Below, one piece after another: positions 8,507 to 15,568 of a DNA stretch of 41,553 nt (position 1 is its first letter; each line of letters opens with the position of its first letter). The DNA lies in the NCBI GenBank assembly GCA_022825725.1, contig JAJDWE010000049.1, positions 1 through 41,553 of the forward strand. The letters run 5' to 3'. Under the pieces are notes generated by a model. It worked only from the letters and a program-made list of their open reading frames with translations. It was not told where the DNA came from and searched no databases. Source of the DNA: Gemmatimonadota bacterium (GTDB taxonomy: Bacteria > Gemmatimonadota > Gemmatimonadetes > Palauibacterales > Palauibacteraceae). The position numbers were made by a program, and so were the translations under genes.

Positions 8507-9196
8507 ATGCGCAGCTATATCGTCTTTCTTCTTCTCTTTTCGATCAAGATCGCGGCGAAGGCTCTCTGCCAGGTGCGGCTGGAGTGGCTCCGCGAAGACG
8601 ACGATCCCTGGGCGGATCTGCGCGTGCTCGCCCTGCTCAATCACACGAGTCTCTTCGAACCGGTCTTCCTTGCCGCGGTGCCCAGCCGCGTGCTCTGGCA
8701 ACTCGCGACGCACGGGGTCGTGCCGCTCGCGGACAAGACGGCGGCTCGACCGATACTGGGGCGCCTCTTCCTGCTCCTCGCCAAACACGTGGTGCCGGTG
8801 ACGCGCGAGAAGGACGACACCTGGGAGGAAGTGCTCCGGCAGGTCCGCGATCCGGAGGCCGTGCTCCTCATCCTGCCGGAAGGGCGGATGATGCGTCGCA
8901 CCGGGCTGGACGTTCAGGGGAATCCCATGACGATCCGCGGGGGGATCGCGGACATTCTCAACGCGATGCCGGACGGCCGGCTGTTCATCGCCTACAGCGG
9001 CGGGCTTCATCACATTCAGGCGCCCGGCGAACGCTTCCCGCGACCCTTTCGGAGCGCATGGCTGGGGGCCGAAGTCGTGGACATCCCGACGTACCGGGAC
9101 CGACTCGCCCGGGGGCGCGACCCCGACGCCTTCAAGGCCGCGGTCATCGAGGATCTCACCCGACGACGCGACGCGTACTGTTATCGCAACGGATGA
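8507..9196 (+). CDS. PlsC-like lysophospholipid acyltransferase
   Basis: A 229-residue predicted acyltransferase that would add a fatty acid to a lysophospholipid or a related acceptor at the inner membrane. It starts with an N-terminal hydrophobic helix (SYIVFLLLFSIKIAAKAL). The acyltransferase motif I is NHTSLFEP, so the usual H-x4-D is H-x4-E here; motif III is LPEGRMMRRTG, matching the PEG glycerol-phosphate-binding motif. NHTS(L/Y)(F/Y)EP is, as far as I remember, a recurring variant in one PlsC subgroup, so the Glu is probably functional. Start ATG at 8507, with GAGG about 12 nt upstream. Downstream, a 6-bp hairpin separates it from the convergent amidohydrolase-like gene. The acceptor and true pathway cannot be read from the sequence. 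Confidence 0.8.
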   Translation: MRSYIVFLLLFSIKIAAKALCQVRLEWLREDDDPWADLRVLALLNHTSLFEPVFLAAVPSRVLWQLATHGVVPLADKTAARPILGRLFLLLAKHVVPVTREKDDTWEEVLRQVRDPEAVLLILPEGRMMRRTGLDVQGNPMTIRGGIADILNAMPDGRLFIAYSGGLHHIQAPGERFPRPFRSAWLGAEVVDIPTYRDRLARGRDPDAFKAAVIEDLTRRRDAYCYRNG

Positions 9197-9201
9197 AGCC
9201 G

Positions 9202-9216
9202 GACGGGCGTCCCGTC
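9202..9216. terminator. short GC hairpin between convergent genes
   Basis: GACGGG (9202-9207), loop CGT, CCCGTC (9211-9216) forms a perfect 6-bp stem between the ends of the acyltransferase and the amidohydrolase-like gene and overlaps the latter's stop codon. There is no U-tract on either strand, so it may only be a weak bidirectional terminator or a 3'-end stabiliser. Confidence 0.3.
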
Positions 9217-10564
9217 AGTTGAAGCGGACGCGCCTCCAGGCGTCATCGGGACCGAAGGCCCACGCACGCCCGTCGATCACGACGAGCGAGATGCGGCGTG
9301 CGTTCCGGATGTCGGCCACGGGGTTCGCCTCCAGGACGAGGAAGTCCGCGCGCTTCCCGATCTCGATCGTCCCCCGTTCGTGCAGTTGGCCGAGTTCAAT
9401 GGCGCCATTCCTCGTAGCCATTCCGAGAACTTCGAGGGGGGGAATGCCCGCCTCCACGAGCAGCTGCATCTCACGGTGGAAACCTTCTCCCATGGGAGTC
9501 GTCCGCGGAGCATCGGATCCCACGAGCAGGCGGACTCCCTGGGCGTGGAAGGTCCGGACCAGCGCTTCGGCCTTGGGCCAGACGGCCTGAAGCGCGGTCC
9601 ATTCGTCGTCGGAGAGCGGCGTGCAGGGGATGGCTTCGGCCGGACAGTCGACGGGGGCGGACGCGCTGGCCAGCAGCGGCAGGAGGGCCGAGTCGTTCGA
9701 AAGGAGCGCGGTGACGGCGCGGTCGACGTCGGGTCCGGCCGGCTCCACCCGCTCCAGCCAGGGGATCCGGACCGGGAGCCGCCCCGCCTCCGCAAGGGCC
9801 TCGAAGGATCCGCGTTCGCTCTCCGGCAACAACTCGGAGTCGCCGGAGACCAGGGGACTCGCGACGGCGGACCCGGCACGGAGGGCCAGCAGCCAGCCAC
9901 TGCCCCGGCGGTCGGCCCACAGGGGCACCTCCGCCCGGCGCGCGGCGCGCGCGATCCCGATCAGCCACGACGGGGGCACGCTGGAGGCGACGGAGACGAA
10001 GCCGGCCTCATCCGAGGCCTGCCGCGCCACCTCGGCGACGGCGGCAGCTTCCGATCCCAGCACCACGCCGTGCGACGCGCTCCCGGCCTCGAGGACGGGA
10101 CCACCGACGTAGACGGCGGGAACGGGATCCTCGCCGAAGCTCCCGCGGCCCCGCTCCTCGAATGCGGCCAGCGATGTGGATCCGTCGCGCACCCCGGTGA
10201 TCCCGGCGGCCAGGAGCGCCCGCAGGTCCTGCGTCGTCTGCGGCGAGGCGTGTGCGTCGATGAACCCGGGGATGAGGTAGGCGCCCGAGAGGTCCACGAC
10301 GACGGTTCCATCCGGCGCAGCCACGGAGCCCCGGGCACCGATGTCCCGGATTTGACCACCCCACACGAGGACCGAGGAAGAAGGTCGGGGCGGCCCTCCG
10401 CGGCCGTCGATCACGGTCACATTCGTGAACAGCTCCGACTGCTGCGTGATGAACGTGTCCTGGCCGGCACCGGCCAATCCGTCGGGGAGACCCGCCCCCG
10501 CCAGTATCGCCGAGACCGCTGGCGCGAGGAAGGGGCGGCGGACGGGGGTGCCGGTGCGTCGCAA
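9215..10564 (-). CDS. exported amidohydrolase-fold protein with degenerate metal site
   Basis: 449 residues with clear family landmarks of metal-dependent amidohydrolases (imidazolonepropionase/dihydroorotase type): the N-terminal beta-sandwich start VTVIDGRGGPPRP, GAYLIPGFIDAHAS, LLVGSDAPRT, a C-terminal EVLGMATRNGAIELG and GTIEIGKRADFLVLEANP. The metal ligands are eroded: the usual H-x-H after the first strand is HAS, and the expected HA in the middle strand is PLWADRRGSG. Only the Asp in GSDAP is clearly kept. The N-terminus VRRPFLAPAVSAILAGAGL matches a Tat-type signal (RRxFL). The start is TTG at 10564, 1 nt after the stop of the MscS gene, so translation is likely coupled. It may be a non-catalytic binding protein or use a different chemistry. 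Confidence 0.78.
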   Translation of the reverse strand: MRRTGTPVRRPFLAPAVSAILAGAGLPDGLAGAGQDTFITQQSELFTNVTVIDGRGGPPRPSSSVLVWGGQIRDIGARGSVAAPDGTVVVDLSGAYLIPGFIDAHASPQTTQDLRALLAAGITGVRDGSTSLAAFEERGRGSFGEDPVPAVYVGGPVLEAGSASHGVVLGSEAAAVAEVARQASDEAGFVSVASSVPPSWLIGIARAARRAEVPLWADRRGSGWLLALRAGSAVASPLVSGDSELLPESERGSFEALAEAGRLPVRIPWLERVEPAGPDVDRAVTALLSNDSALLPLLASASAPVDCPAEAIPCTPLSDDEWTALQAVWPKAEALVRTFHAQGVRLLVGSDAPRTTPMGEGFHREMQLLVEAGIPPLEVLGMATRNGAIELGQLHERGTIEIGKRADFLVLEANPVADIRNARRISLVVIDGRAWAFGPDDAWRRVRFN

Positions 10565-10565
10565 C

Positions 10566-11657
10566 TCAGACCCCGCCAGCCTGCGACCCGTCCGCGGACC
10601 GGATGTAGAGTTCCCGCTTCGGATAGGGGATCTCCACGCCGGCTTCCTCGAAGGCGGGGAGCGCTCTCTCGCTGATATCGTCGGCGATGCGGCGCCTCGC
10701 CCTCGCCTCCAGAATCCAGACGCGCAGCTCGAGGTTGACCTCCGACGGACCGAAACTCCGGGCGATGACGACCGGCGCGGGATCGTCCTTCACCCCCTCG
10801 ACGCTCAGGGCAATGTCCGCCAGCAGCGACTTGGCCCGCTCGATGTCCGATTCGTAGGCGACCGAGAACGGGATTCGGAGCCGGATGTCCTGGCCGGACA
10901 TCGTGTAGTTGACGATGTCGCGCTGCATGAGCTGACTGTTCGGGACGACGACGACGAGATTGTCGGGATTCCGGATCTTCGTGGCCCGGAGCCCGATCTC
11001 GATCACGTCGCCCCAGGATCCCGTCTCGTTGGGCGCGGTCCAGAGTTCGATCCGGTCCCCGACCTGAAAGGGGCGGTCGACGATGAGGAGCACGCCCGCG
11101 ATCACGTTGGAGAGCGTGTCCTTGGCGGCGAGCGACAGGGCGAGGCCCATGACGCCGGCACCGGCGAGGAGGGGCGCGATGTTGATGCCCAGCTCCGCCA
11201 GCGCGAGGACGACGCCGAGCGCGACGACCGCGAAGCGGATCGCCTTGTTGATCATCGGGAGCGCCGTCTTGTCGAGCGGCGTCGAGGTGCGCGAGACGAC
11301 CTCGGCTTCCACGGCGGTCAGCAGGTCCCCGATGAAGCGGCTCAACGGGAAGAAGAGGAGGCCGATCCAGATGGCGTAGACCCACTGGGCCGCGGTGGGC
11401 AGGGCCCAGATGTCCAGCAGGCGCCAGACGGCCAGGGCCCCGCTCGAGAGCAGCAGGACCTGGCGGAGCAGCCGCACGGCCAAGTCGTCGAGCTGCGTCT
11501 CGGTTCGCGTGACCCAATGCCTCTGCGCGCGGCCCAGGACCATCAGCGCGATGAGGTAGACGAGGCCGGCGACCGCGATCACGATGAGGCTGGGCAGCCA
11601 GCGCGGAGCCATGAAGGCGACCGCTTCGCTCCAAAGTTGTGAGAGTCTCTCCATCAC
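10566..11657 (-). CDS. MscS-family mechanosensitive ion channel
   Basis: About 363 residues. Several membrane helices (PSLIVIAVAGLVYLIALMVL, a second around 70-90, a third around 95-115) precede the pore helix AGAGVMGLALSLAAKDTLSNVIAG, rich in Ala and Gly as in MscS TM3. The beta domain follows (VDRPFQVGDRIELW, GDVIEIGLRATKIRNPDNLVVVVPNSQLM), then a C-terminal mixed domain. Such channels release solutes on osmotic downshock; some members carry specific ions. GTG at 11657 and ATG at 11654 are both plausible; GAGAGG and GAGG precede them. It overlaps by coupling with the amidohydrolase-like gene downstream, and its start faces the DUF411 gene across about 160 nt. Confidence 0.92.
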   Translation of the reverse strand: MMERLSQLWSEAVAFMAPRWLPSLIVIAVAGLVYLIALMVLGRAQRHWVTRTETQLDDLAVRLLRQVLLLSSGALAVWRLLDIWALPTAAQWVYAIWIGLLFFPLSRFIGDLLTAVEAEVVSRTSTPLDKTALPMINKAIRFAVVALGVVLALAELGINIAPLLAGAGVMGLALSLAAKDTLSNVIAGVLLIVDRPFQVGDRIELWTAPNETGSWGDVIEIGLRATKIRNPDNLVVVVPNSQLMQRDIVNYTMSGQDIRLRIPFSVAYESDIERAKSLLADIALSVEGVKDDPAPVVIARSFGPSEVNLELRVWILEARARRRIADDISERALPAFEEAGVEIPYPKRELYIRSADGSQAGGV

Positions 11658-11820
11658 GCCTCGCCTCTCTCAGGGTTTGTCCGCCACCCGCGTGACGCCC
11701 CGCATCCCCGCCGATGATCGCCGCATGATCCCGCGCAGGATGGTATCGTAACGGTACCGTGGCAGCCTCCTCGCGGATAACTTGGGGGATCGAGCGGCAG
11801 GAATCGAACCGGGAGCGATG

Positions 11821-12360
11821 ATGTTGAACGGAAAGTTCGGAAGGATGGGCATCGGAGCGGCCTCGATCGGCGTGACGCTGCTTGCCGGCGGGTGCGCGCC
11901 GGAGGCGTCGGCGGAAGACGGACGGACGACGGCCTCGACTCCCGCAAACGCCATGGTCGATGCGACGCTCGCCGCGACCATCGCCGAGACCCCGACGATC
12001 AAGGTCTACAAGTCTCCCACCTGCGGGTGCTGCGCCCTCTGGGTGGACCACATGCGGGAGGCCGGGTTCGAACTCGACGTCGAGGATACCGACGCCATGA
12101 TCGACGTCAAGGTCGACGCGGGCCTGCCGCTGCAACTGCAGTCGTGCCACACGGCGCTTGTGGACGGCTACGTGTTCGAGGGACACATCCCCGCGGAGGT
12201 CATCGCCCGGTTCCTCGCCGAGAAGCCCTCCGCGAGCGGGCTCGCGGTGCCCGGGATGCCGATCGGTTCCCCCGGCATGGAGTTCGGCGACCGCGTCGAT
12301 CCGTACGACGTGCTCCAGTTCGACGCCGCGGGCAACACGTCAATCTACGAAAGCCGCTGA
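11821..12360 (+). CDS. DUF411 metal-binding lipoprotein
   Basis: About 179 residues. The N-terminus is a lipoprotein or signal sequence (GVTLLAGGC), then a low-complexity spacer, then a DUF411 domain: IKVYKSPTCGCCALWVDHMREAGF with the C-x-CC motif, LPLQLQSCHTALVDGYVFEGHIPAEVI, and GLAVPGMPIGSPGMEFG. DUF411 proteins are usually found in copper or heavy-metal resistance clusters and bind metal through these Cys and Met residues. ATG 11821 is preferred over ATG 11818 because GGAG is 5 nt upstream of it. The ZIP-like membrane protein gene follows 86 nt later on the same strand, which fits a metal-homeostasis pair. Confidence 0.87.
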   Translation: MLNGKFGRMGIGAASIGVTLLAGGCAPEASAEDGRTTASTPANAMVDATLAATIAETPTIKVYKSPTCGCCALWVDHMREAGFELDVEDTDAMIDVKVDAGLPLQLQSCHTALVDGYVFEGHIPAEVIARFLAEKPSASGLAVPGMPIGSPGMEFGDRVDPYDVLQFDAAGNTSIYESR

Positions 12361-12446
12361 CTTCGGTGACCCGCCGAGCGGCGAGGCGGGGCACGGGAGA
12401 TCGCTAGCAACGGGTTCAACCTGCAGCACGTCACGGTCCAGGTGGT

Positions 12447-13046
12447 GTGACCGCGTTCATCGCTGCGCTCGTGGCGCCGGTGGCCGGAGTCCTCCTCTAC
12501 ATCTGGCTGCACAACCGGCCGCAGACCATGAAGCTGGTCGACACGATCGTCTTCGTGGCGCTGCCGTTGCTCGTCGGCTGGCAGGTCCTGCCGCATGTCT
12601 GGGGCGAGCGGCAGATCACGCCTCTGCTCGCCGTCATCGCGGGCGCGGGCGTCCTTTACCTGATCGAGAAGATCTCCCACCGACTCGCACGCCACACGGA
12701 CGACCTCGCGATCCTGCTCGCTGTTGCGTCGATGGCGCTGCACGCCCTCCTGGAGGGCGGCGCCCTGATGCCGGCCACCGCGAGCGCCCCGTTCGCCTTC
12801 GCCGTCATCCTGCATCGCGTCGCCGTCGGGCTGCTCATCTGGTGGCTGCTCGAGCCTCGGCACGGCGTCGCCGCCGCAGTCGCCGGCGTGGGGGTGATCC
12901 TGGCGGCGACGGCGATCGGATTCGCGGCGGGAACGGAGTTGCTTCCGGATGGGCACGCGGCCATCGAACTCTACCAGGCCTTCGTCGCGGGTTCCCTGCT
13001 CCACGTCGTGTTCCATCAGGGGCGCCGCGACCACGTTCACGACTGA
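12447..13046 (+). CDS. ZIP-like polytopic membrane protein
   Basis: 199 residues with about seven hydrophobic helices. The order of conserved-looking segments follows ZIP metal permeases: TM2 VALPLLVGWQVLPHVWGE (compare LHLLPEA), TM3 VLYLIEKISHR, TM4 LAVASMALHALLEGGALM in place of HNxxDG, TM5 FAVILHRVAVGLLIWWLL in place of HExPHE, and a last helix with LLHVVFHQGRRDH. His and Glu are kept in the two central helices, so metal binding is possible, but the exact signature is not present. The protein is shorter than most ZIPs (about 250 residues or more). The start is GTG at 12447 with a weak AGG upstream. It follows the DUF411 gene and converges with the PBP gene. The ZIP call is an inference from pattern, not a firm family assignment. 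Confidence 0.62.
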   Translation: MTAFIAALVAPVAGVLLYIWLHNRPQTMKLVDTIVFVALPLLVGWQVLPHVWGERQITPLLAVIAGAGVLYLIEKISHRLARHTDDLAILLAVASMALHALLEGGALMPATASAPFAFAVILHRVAVGLLIWWLLEPRHGVAAAVAGVGVILAATAIGFAAGTELLPDGHAAIELYQAFVAGSLLHVVFHQGRRDHVHD

Positions 13047-13052
13047 GGGCAC

Positions 13053-13069
13053 CCCGGCGCGATGCCGGG
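13053..13069. terminator. GC hairpin between convergent genes
   Basis: CCCGGC (13053-13058), loop GCGAT, GCCGGG (13064-13069) lies in the 29-nt gap between the ZIP-like gene and the PBP gene, which converge. There is no T-run, so it is only a candidate bidirectional terminator. Confidence 0.35.
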
Positions 13070-13075
13070 CAACGC

Positions 13076-15355
13076 TCATCGCCTCGGTAGCGTGCGCAAC
13101 GGCCTCCCCCGGCCCCACCTGCGGATCGGATACCCGCACGAAGCGTCGGGCGCGGTGCCGGCGAGGAAGAGTTCGGGCTCCCCGCGGCAGCCCCAGCCCG
13201 CGCGCAGGCCGGTCTCCGGCTGGATGTCTATCCACTCCACTCCCGCCGGCGCACGGAATCCGCGGCCTCCGCGGGAGCCGAGAACGCGGATCATGAAATC
13301 CGCGAAGATCGGGAGCGCGGCCCGGGAGCCGGAGAGGCCGACCGGCGTCCCGTCGTCGAACCCCACCCACACCCCCACCGCCAATTCCGGCGTGTAGCCC
13401 ACGAACCAGGCGTCGCGGGAGCCGTTCGTCGTCCCGGACTTCGCCGCCAGGGGACCGCGGTATCCGGCCTCGCGGACACCGCGTCCGGTCCCGCGCTCGA
13501 CCACGCCGCGCAGCGCGGACGTGATCAGGTACGCCTCCGCCGGGCTGATGACTGCGTCGCTACGGCCCGCGGCCATCTCCCGTATGGCGCCGTCCCGGCC
13601 GAACACGGCGATCGCCGAACGCGGCGGGGTGCGCCGACCCTCCGCCGCCAGCACCGCGTAGGCCGCCGTCAACTCGAGCAGCGTGACCTCGGAGGCGCCG
13701 AGCGCCAGACTCGGATACGGCGCGAGGGGGCCCTCGATCCCCAGGCGGCGCGCGCTCTCGATGATTCTCTCGGGACCGACCGCCAGCCCCAGGCGCGCAA
13801 ACGGCACGTTGCGCGACCCCTCCAGCGCCTCGCGCAGCCTGATGGGTCCAAGGAACGCTCGGTCGGCGTTGGCCGGCTTCCACATGCCCGCCGGCGTATC
13901 GAGCGCGAGCGGTTCGTCCTTCAGCACCGATGCCAGGGTGAAGGAAGGATCCGCTCCCGGTGACAGGGCGGCCAGCGCCACAACGGGCTTGAAGGCGCTC
14001 CCCGGTTGACGTCGGGCGTCCGCGGCTCGATTGAACTGCGACTCGCCGTAGGACCGACCGCCGACCATCGCCAGGATGTCGCCGGTCCGCGGGTCCAGGG
14101 CCACGAGCGCCCCCTGGAGCGGCGCGGCCTGTTCCGTCAGACGGGGACGCCGACGCTCCATGCTGCGGATCCCGCCTGATACGGCGGTCTCGGCCGCGCG
14201 TTGAAGCTCGGGGACGAGCGAGGAAATCACCGCCGGGCCACCACCGTCCGGGTTCAGCGAAGCATCGCCGGCAGCCAGTTCCCGCCGCAGAAAATCCAGG
14301 TACCAGCGCGCATCGAAGTTCCGCTGCGGAGGACGTTGAATCTCCGGATCGGCTTCGAGTTCGGCGTCGCGGCGGGCGTCGTCCAGGTGCCCGACGGCGT
14401 GCATCTGCCGCAGCACCACGTCCCGCCGGGCCCGGGCACGCTCCGGGTGGCGGTGGGGCGAGTACACGTTCGGTCCCCTGACGATCCCGACCAGCATCGC
14501 CGACTGGCCCAGCGTCAACTCGGAGATGTCGCGGCCGAAGTAGAACTGCGCGGCGCGCCCGAAACCGTGGATGGCGGTCCCCCCGTGCTGCCCGAGATAG
14601 ATGTGGTTCACATACGCCTCGAGCAGGCGCTGCTTGGAGAAGCGCCTCTCCAGCGCCACCGCGATCGCCGCCTCGCGCACCTTCCGGAGCACGGTGCGAT
14701 CGATGGACAGGAAGAGCGTGCGGGCGAGCTGCTGCGTGATCGTGCTTCCCCCCTCCGCGACCCGCCGCTGCCGGAGGTTGGAGAGCGCGGCGCCGGCGAT
14801 GCGGCGAAAGTCCAGTGCGCCGTGCTCATGGAAGCGGCGATCCTCCACCGTCAACAACGCGTCGACCAGGTGTTCCGGCACCTCGTCGAGCCGCACGGGC
14901 ACCCGGTCCCGGCTGCGCTCGCCGAGGGACGTCCCGACCACCTCGGGATCGAGCAGAAGCTGGGCGAGGTCGCTTCCCTCGGCGTCCCGGATCGCGGCGA
15001 TGCGCCCGCTGCTCCGGAAGCGCACCCGCGCCTGAACGCCCGGGTCGACGAGGCCGCCGAGACGAAGCGTGCGGCGGCCCACGAGAAGATCACGGCCGCG
15101 CGCGCGGAACTCCCCGGTCTGCGGCGTTCTGCCGGAGACCGATCGGTAGCCGACCTTCTCCAGGTGGTCGATAACGCGTCGCGGATCCACCCGATCGCCG
15201 GCGCGGAGGGTCCACGGTCGCGCGAGGATGCGCGCCGGGGAGGAAGAGTCGAGCGCGTCGAACTCGCGTGCGACCCGGGCTTCAAAGACCAGATAGCCGA
15301 CGCCGGCGGCGAGAATCGCCCCGGCGAGGAGCATGAGCCGCCGCCCCCTGCGCAT
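13076..15355 (-). CDS. bifunctional penicillin-binding protein, PBP1b type
   Basis: About 759 residues; a peptidoglycan synthase that polymerises glycan strands and cross-links peptides in the periplasm. An Arg-rich cytoplasmic start and one membrane helix (LMLLAGAILAAGVGYLVF) are followed by a UB2H-like domain (ARILARPWTLRAGDRVD, DHLEKVGYRSVS), which is diagnostic for PBP1b rather than PBP1a. The glycosyltransferase domain has VEDRRFHEHGALD with its catalytic Glu and EGGSTITQQLARTLFL. The transpeptidase domain has SAFK (SxxK), SRN (SxN) and KSGTTNGSRDAWFVGYTPE (KTG-type box). ATG 15355 has GAGAGGG 5 nt upstream; a GTG at 15403 would add an Arg-rich cytoplasmic tail, also common in PBPs. It is divergent from the TonB receptor gene. 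Confidence 0.92.
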   Translation of the reverse strand: MRRGRRLMLLAGAILAAGVGYLVFEARVAREFDALDSSSPARILARPWTLRAGDRVDPRRVIDHLEKVGYRSVSGRTPQTGEFRARGRDLLVGRRTLRLGGLVDPGVQARVRFRSSGRIAAIRDAEGSDLAQLLLDPEVVGTSLGERSRDRVPVRLDEVPEHLVDALLTVEDRRFHEHGALDFRRIAGAALSNLRQRRVAEGGSTITQQLARTLFLSIDRTVLRKVREAAIAVALERRFSKQRLLEAYVNHIYLGQHGGTAIHGFGRAAQFYFGRDISELTLGQSAMLVGIVRGPNVYSPHRHPERARARRDVVLRQMHAVGHLDDARRDAELEADPEIQRPPQRNFDARWYLDFLRRELAAGDASLNPDGGGPAVISSLVPELQRAAETAVSGGIRSMERRRPRLTEQAAPLQGALVALDPRTGDILAMVGGRSYGESQFNRAADARRQPGSAFKPVVALAALSPGADPSFTLASVLKDEPLALDTPAGMWKPANADRAFLGPIRLREALEGSRNVPFARLGLAVGPERIIESARRLGIEGPLAPYPSLALGASEVTLLELTAAYAVLAAEGRRTPPRSAIAVFGRDGAIREMAAGRSDAVISPAEAYLITSALRGVVERGTGRGVREAGYRGPLAAKSGTTNGSRDAWFVGYTPELAVGVWVGFDDGTPVGLSGSRAALPIFADFMIRVLGSRGGRGFRAPAGVEWIDIQPETGLRAGWGCRGEPELFLAGTAPDASCGYPIRRWGRGRPLRTLPRR

Positions 15356-15568
15356 CTTCCCTCTCGGCGAGCGCCGCCGCCGAGCCCTTCCTCCGTTTCT
15401 CACACCGTCTTTGACGCCTCGGGAGGACCAAAGGGTTTCCACGGCGGCATCAGGTTGCCCGCAACCGTCGCGAACGCCTAACGTCCGATGCCCCCGATTC
15501 GGCCTGTGGTTTTGCTGCGGACCGCCATGGCCCTTGACCCGCCCGGACACGCGGGAGTGGGAGGAAAC

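Noticed and set aside
11796-11815. Sequence resembling a tRNA T-loop on the minus strand (GGTTCGATTCC)
   Set aside because: The flanking bases do not form a T-stem and no acceptor, D or anticodon arm can be built around it; it overlaps the start of the DUF411 gene.
12370-12390. CCCGCC...GGCGGG hairpin after the DUF411 gene as a terminator
   Set aside because: A 9-nt loop, no T-run, and the ZIP-like gene follows on the same strand, so termination here is not well supported.
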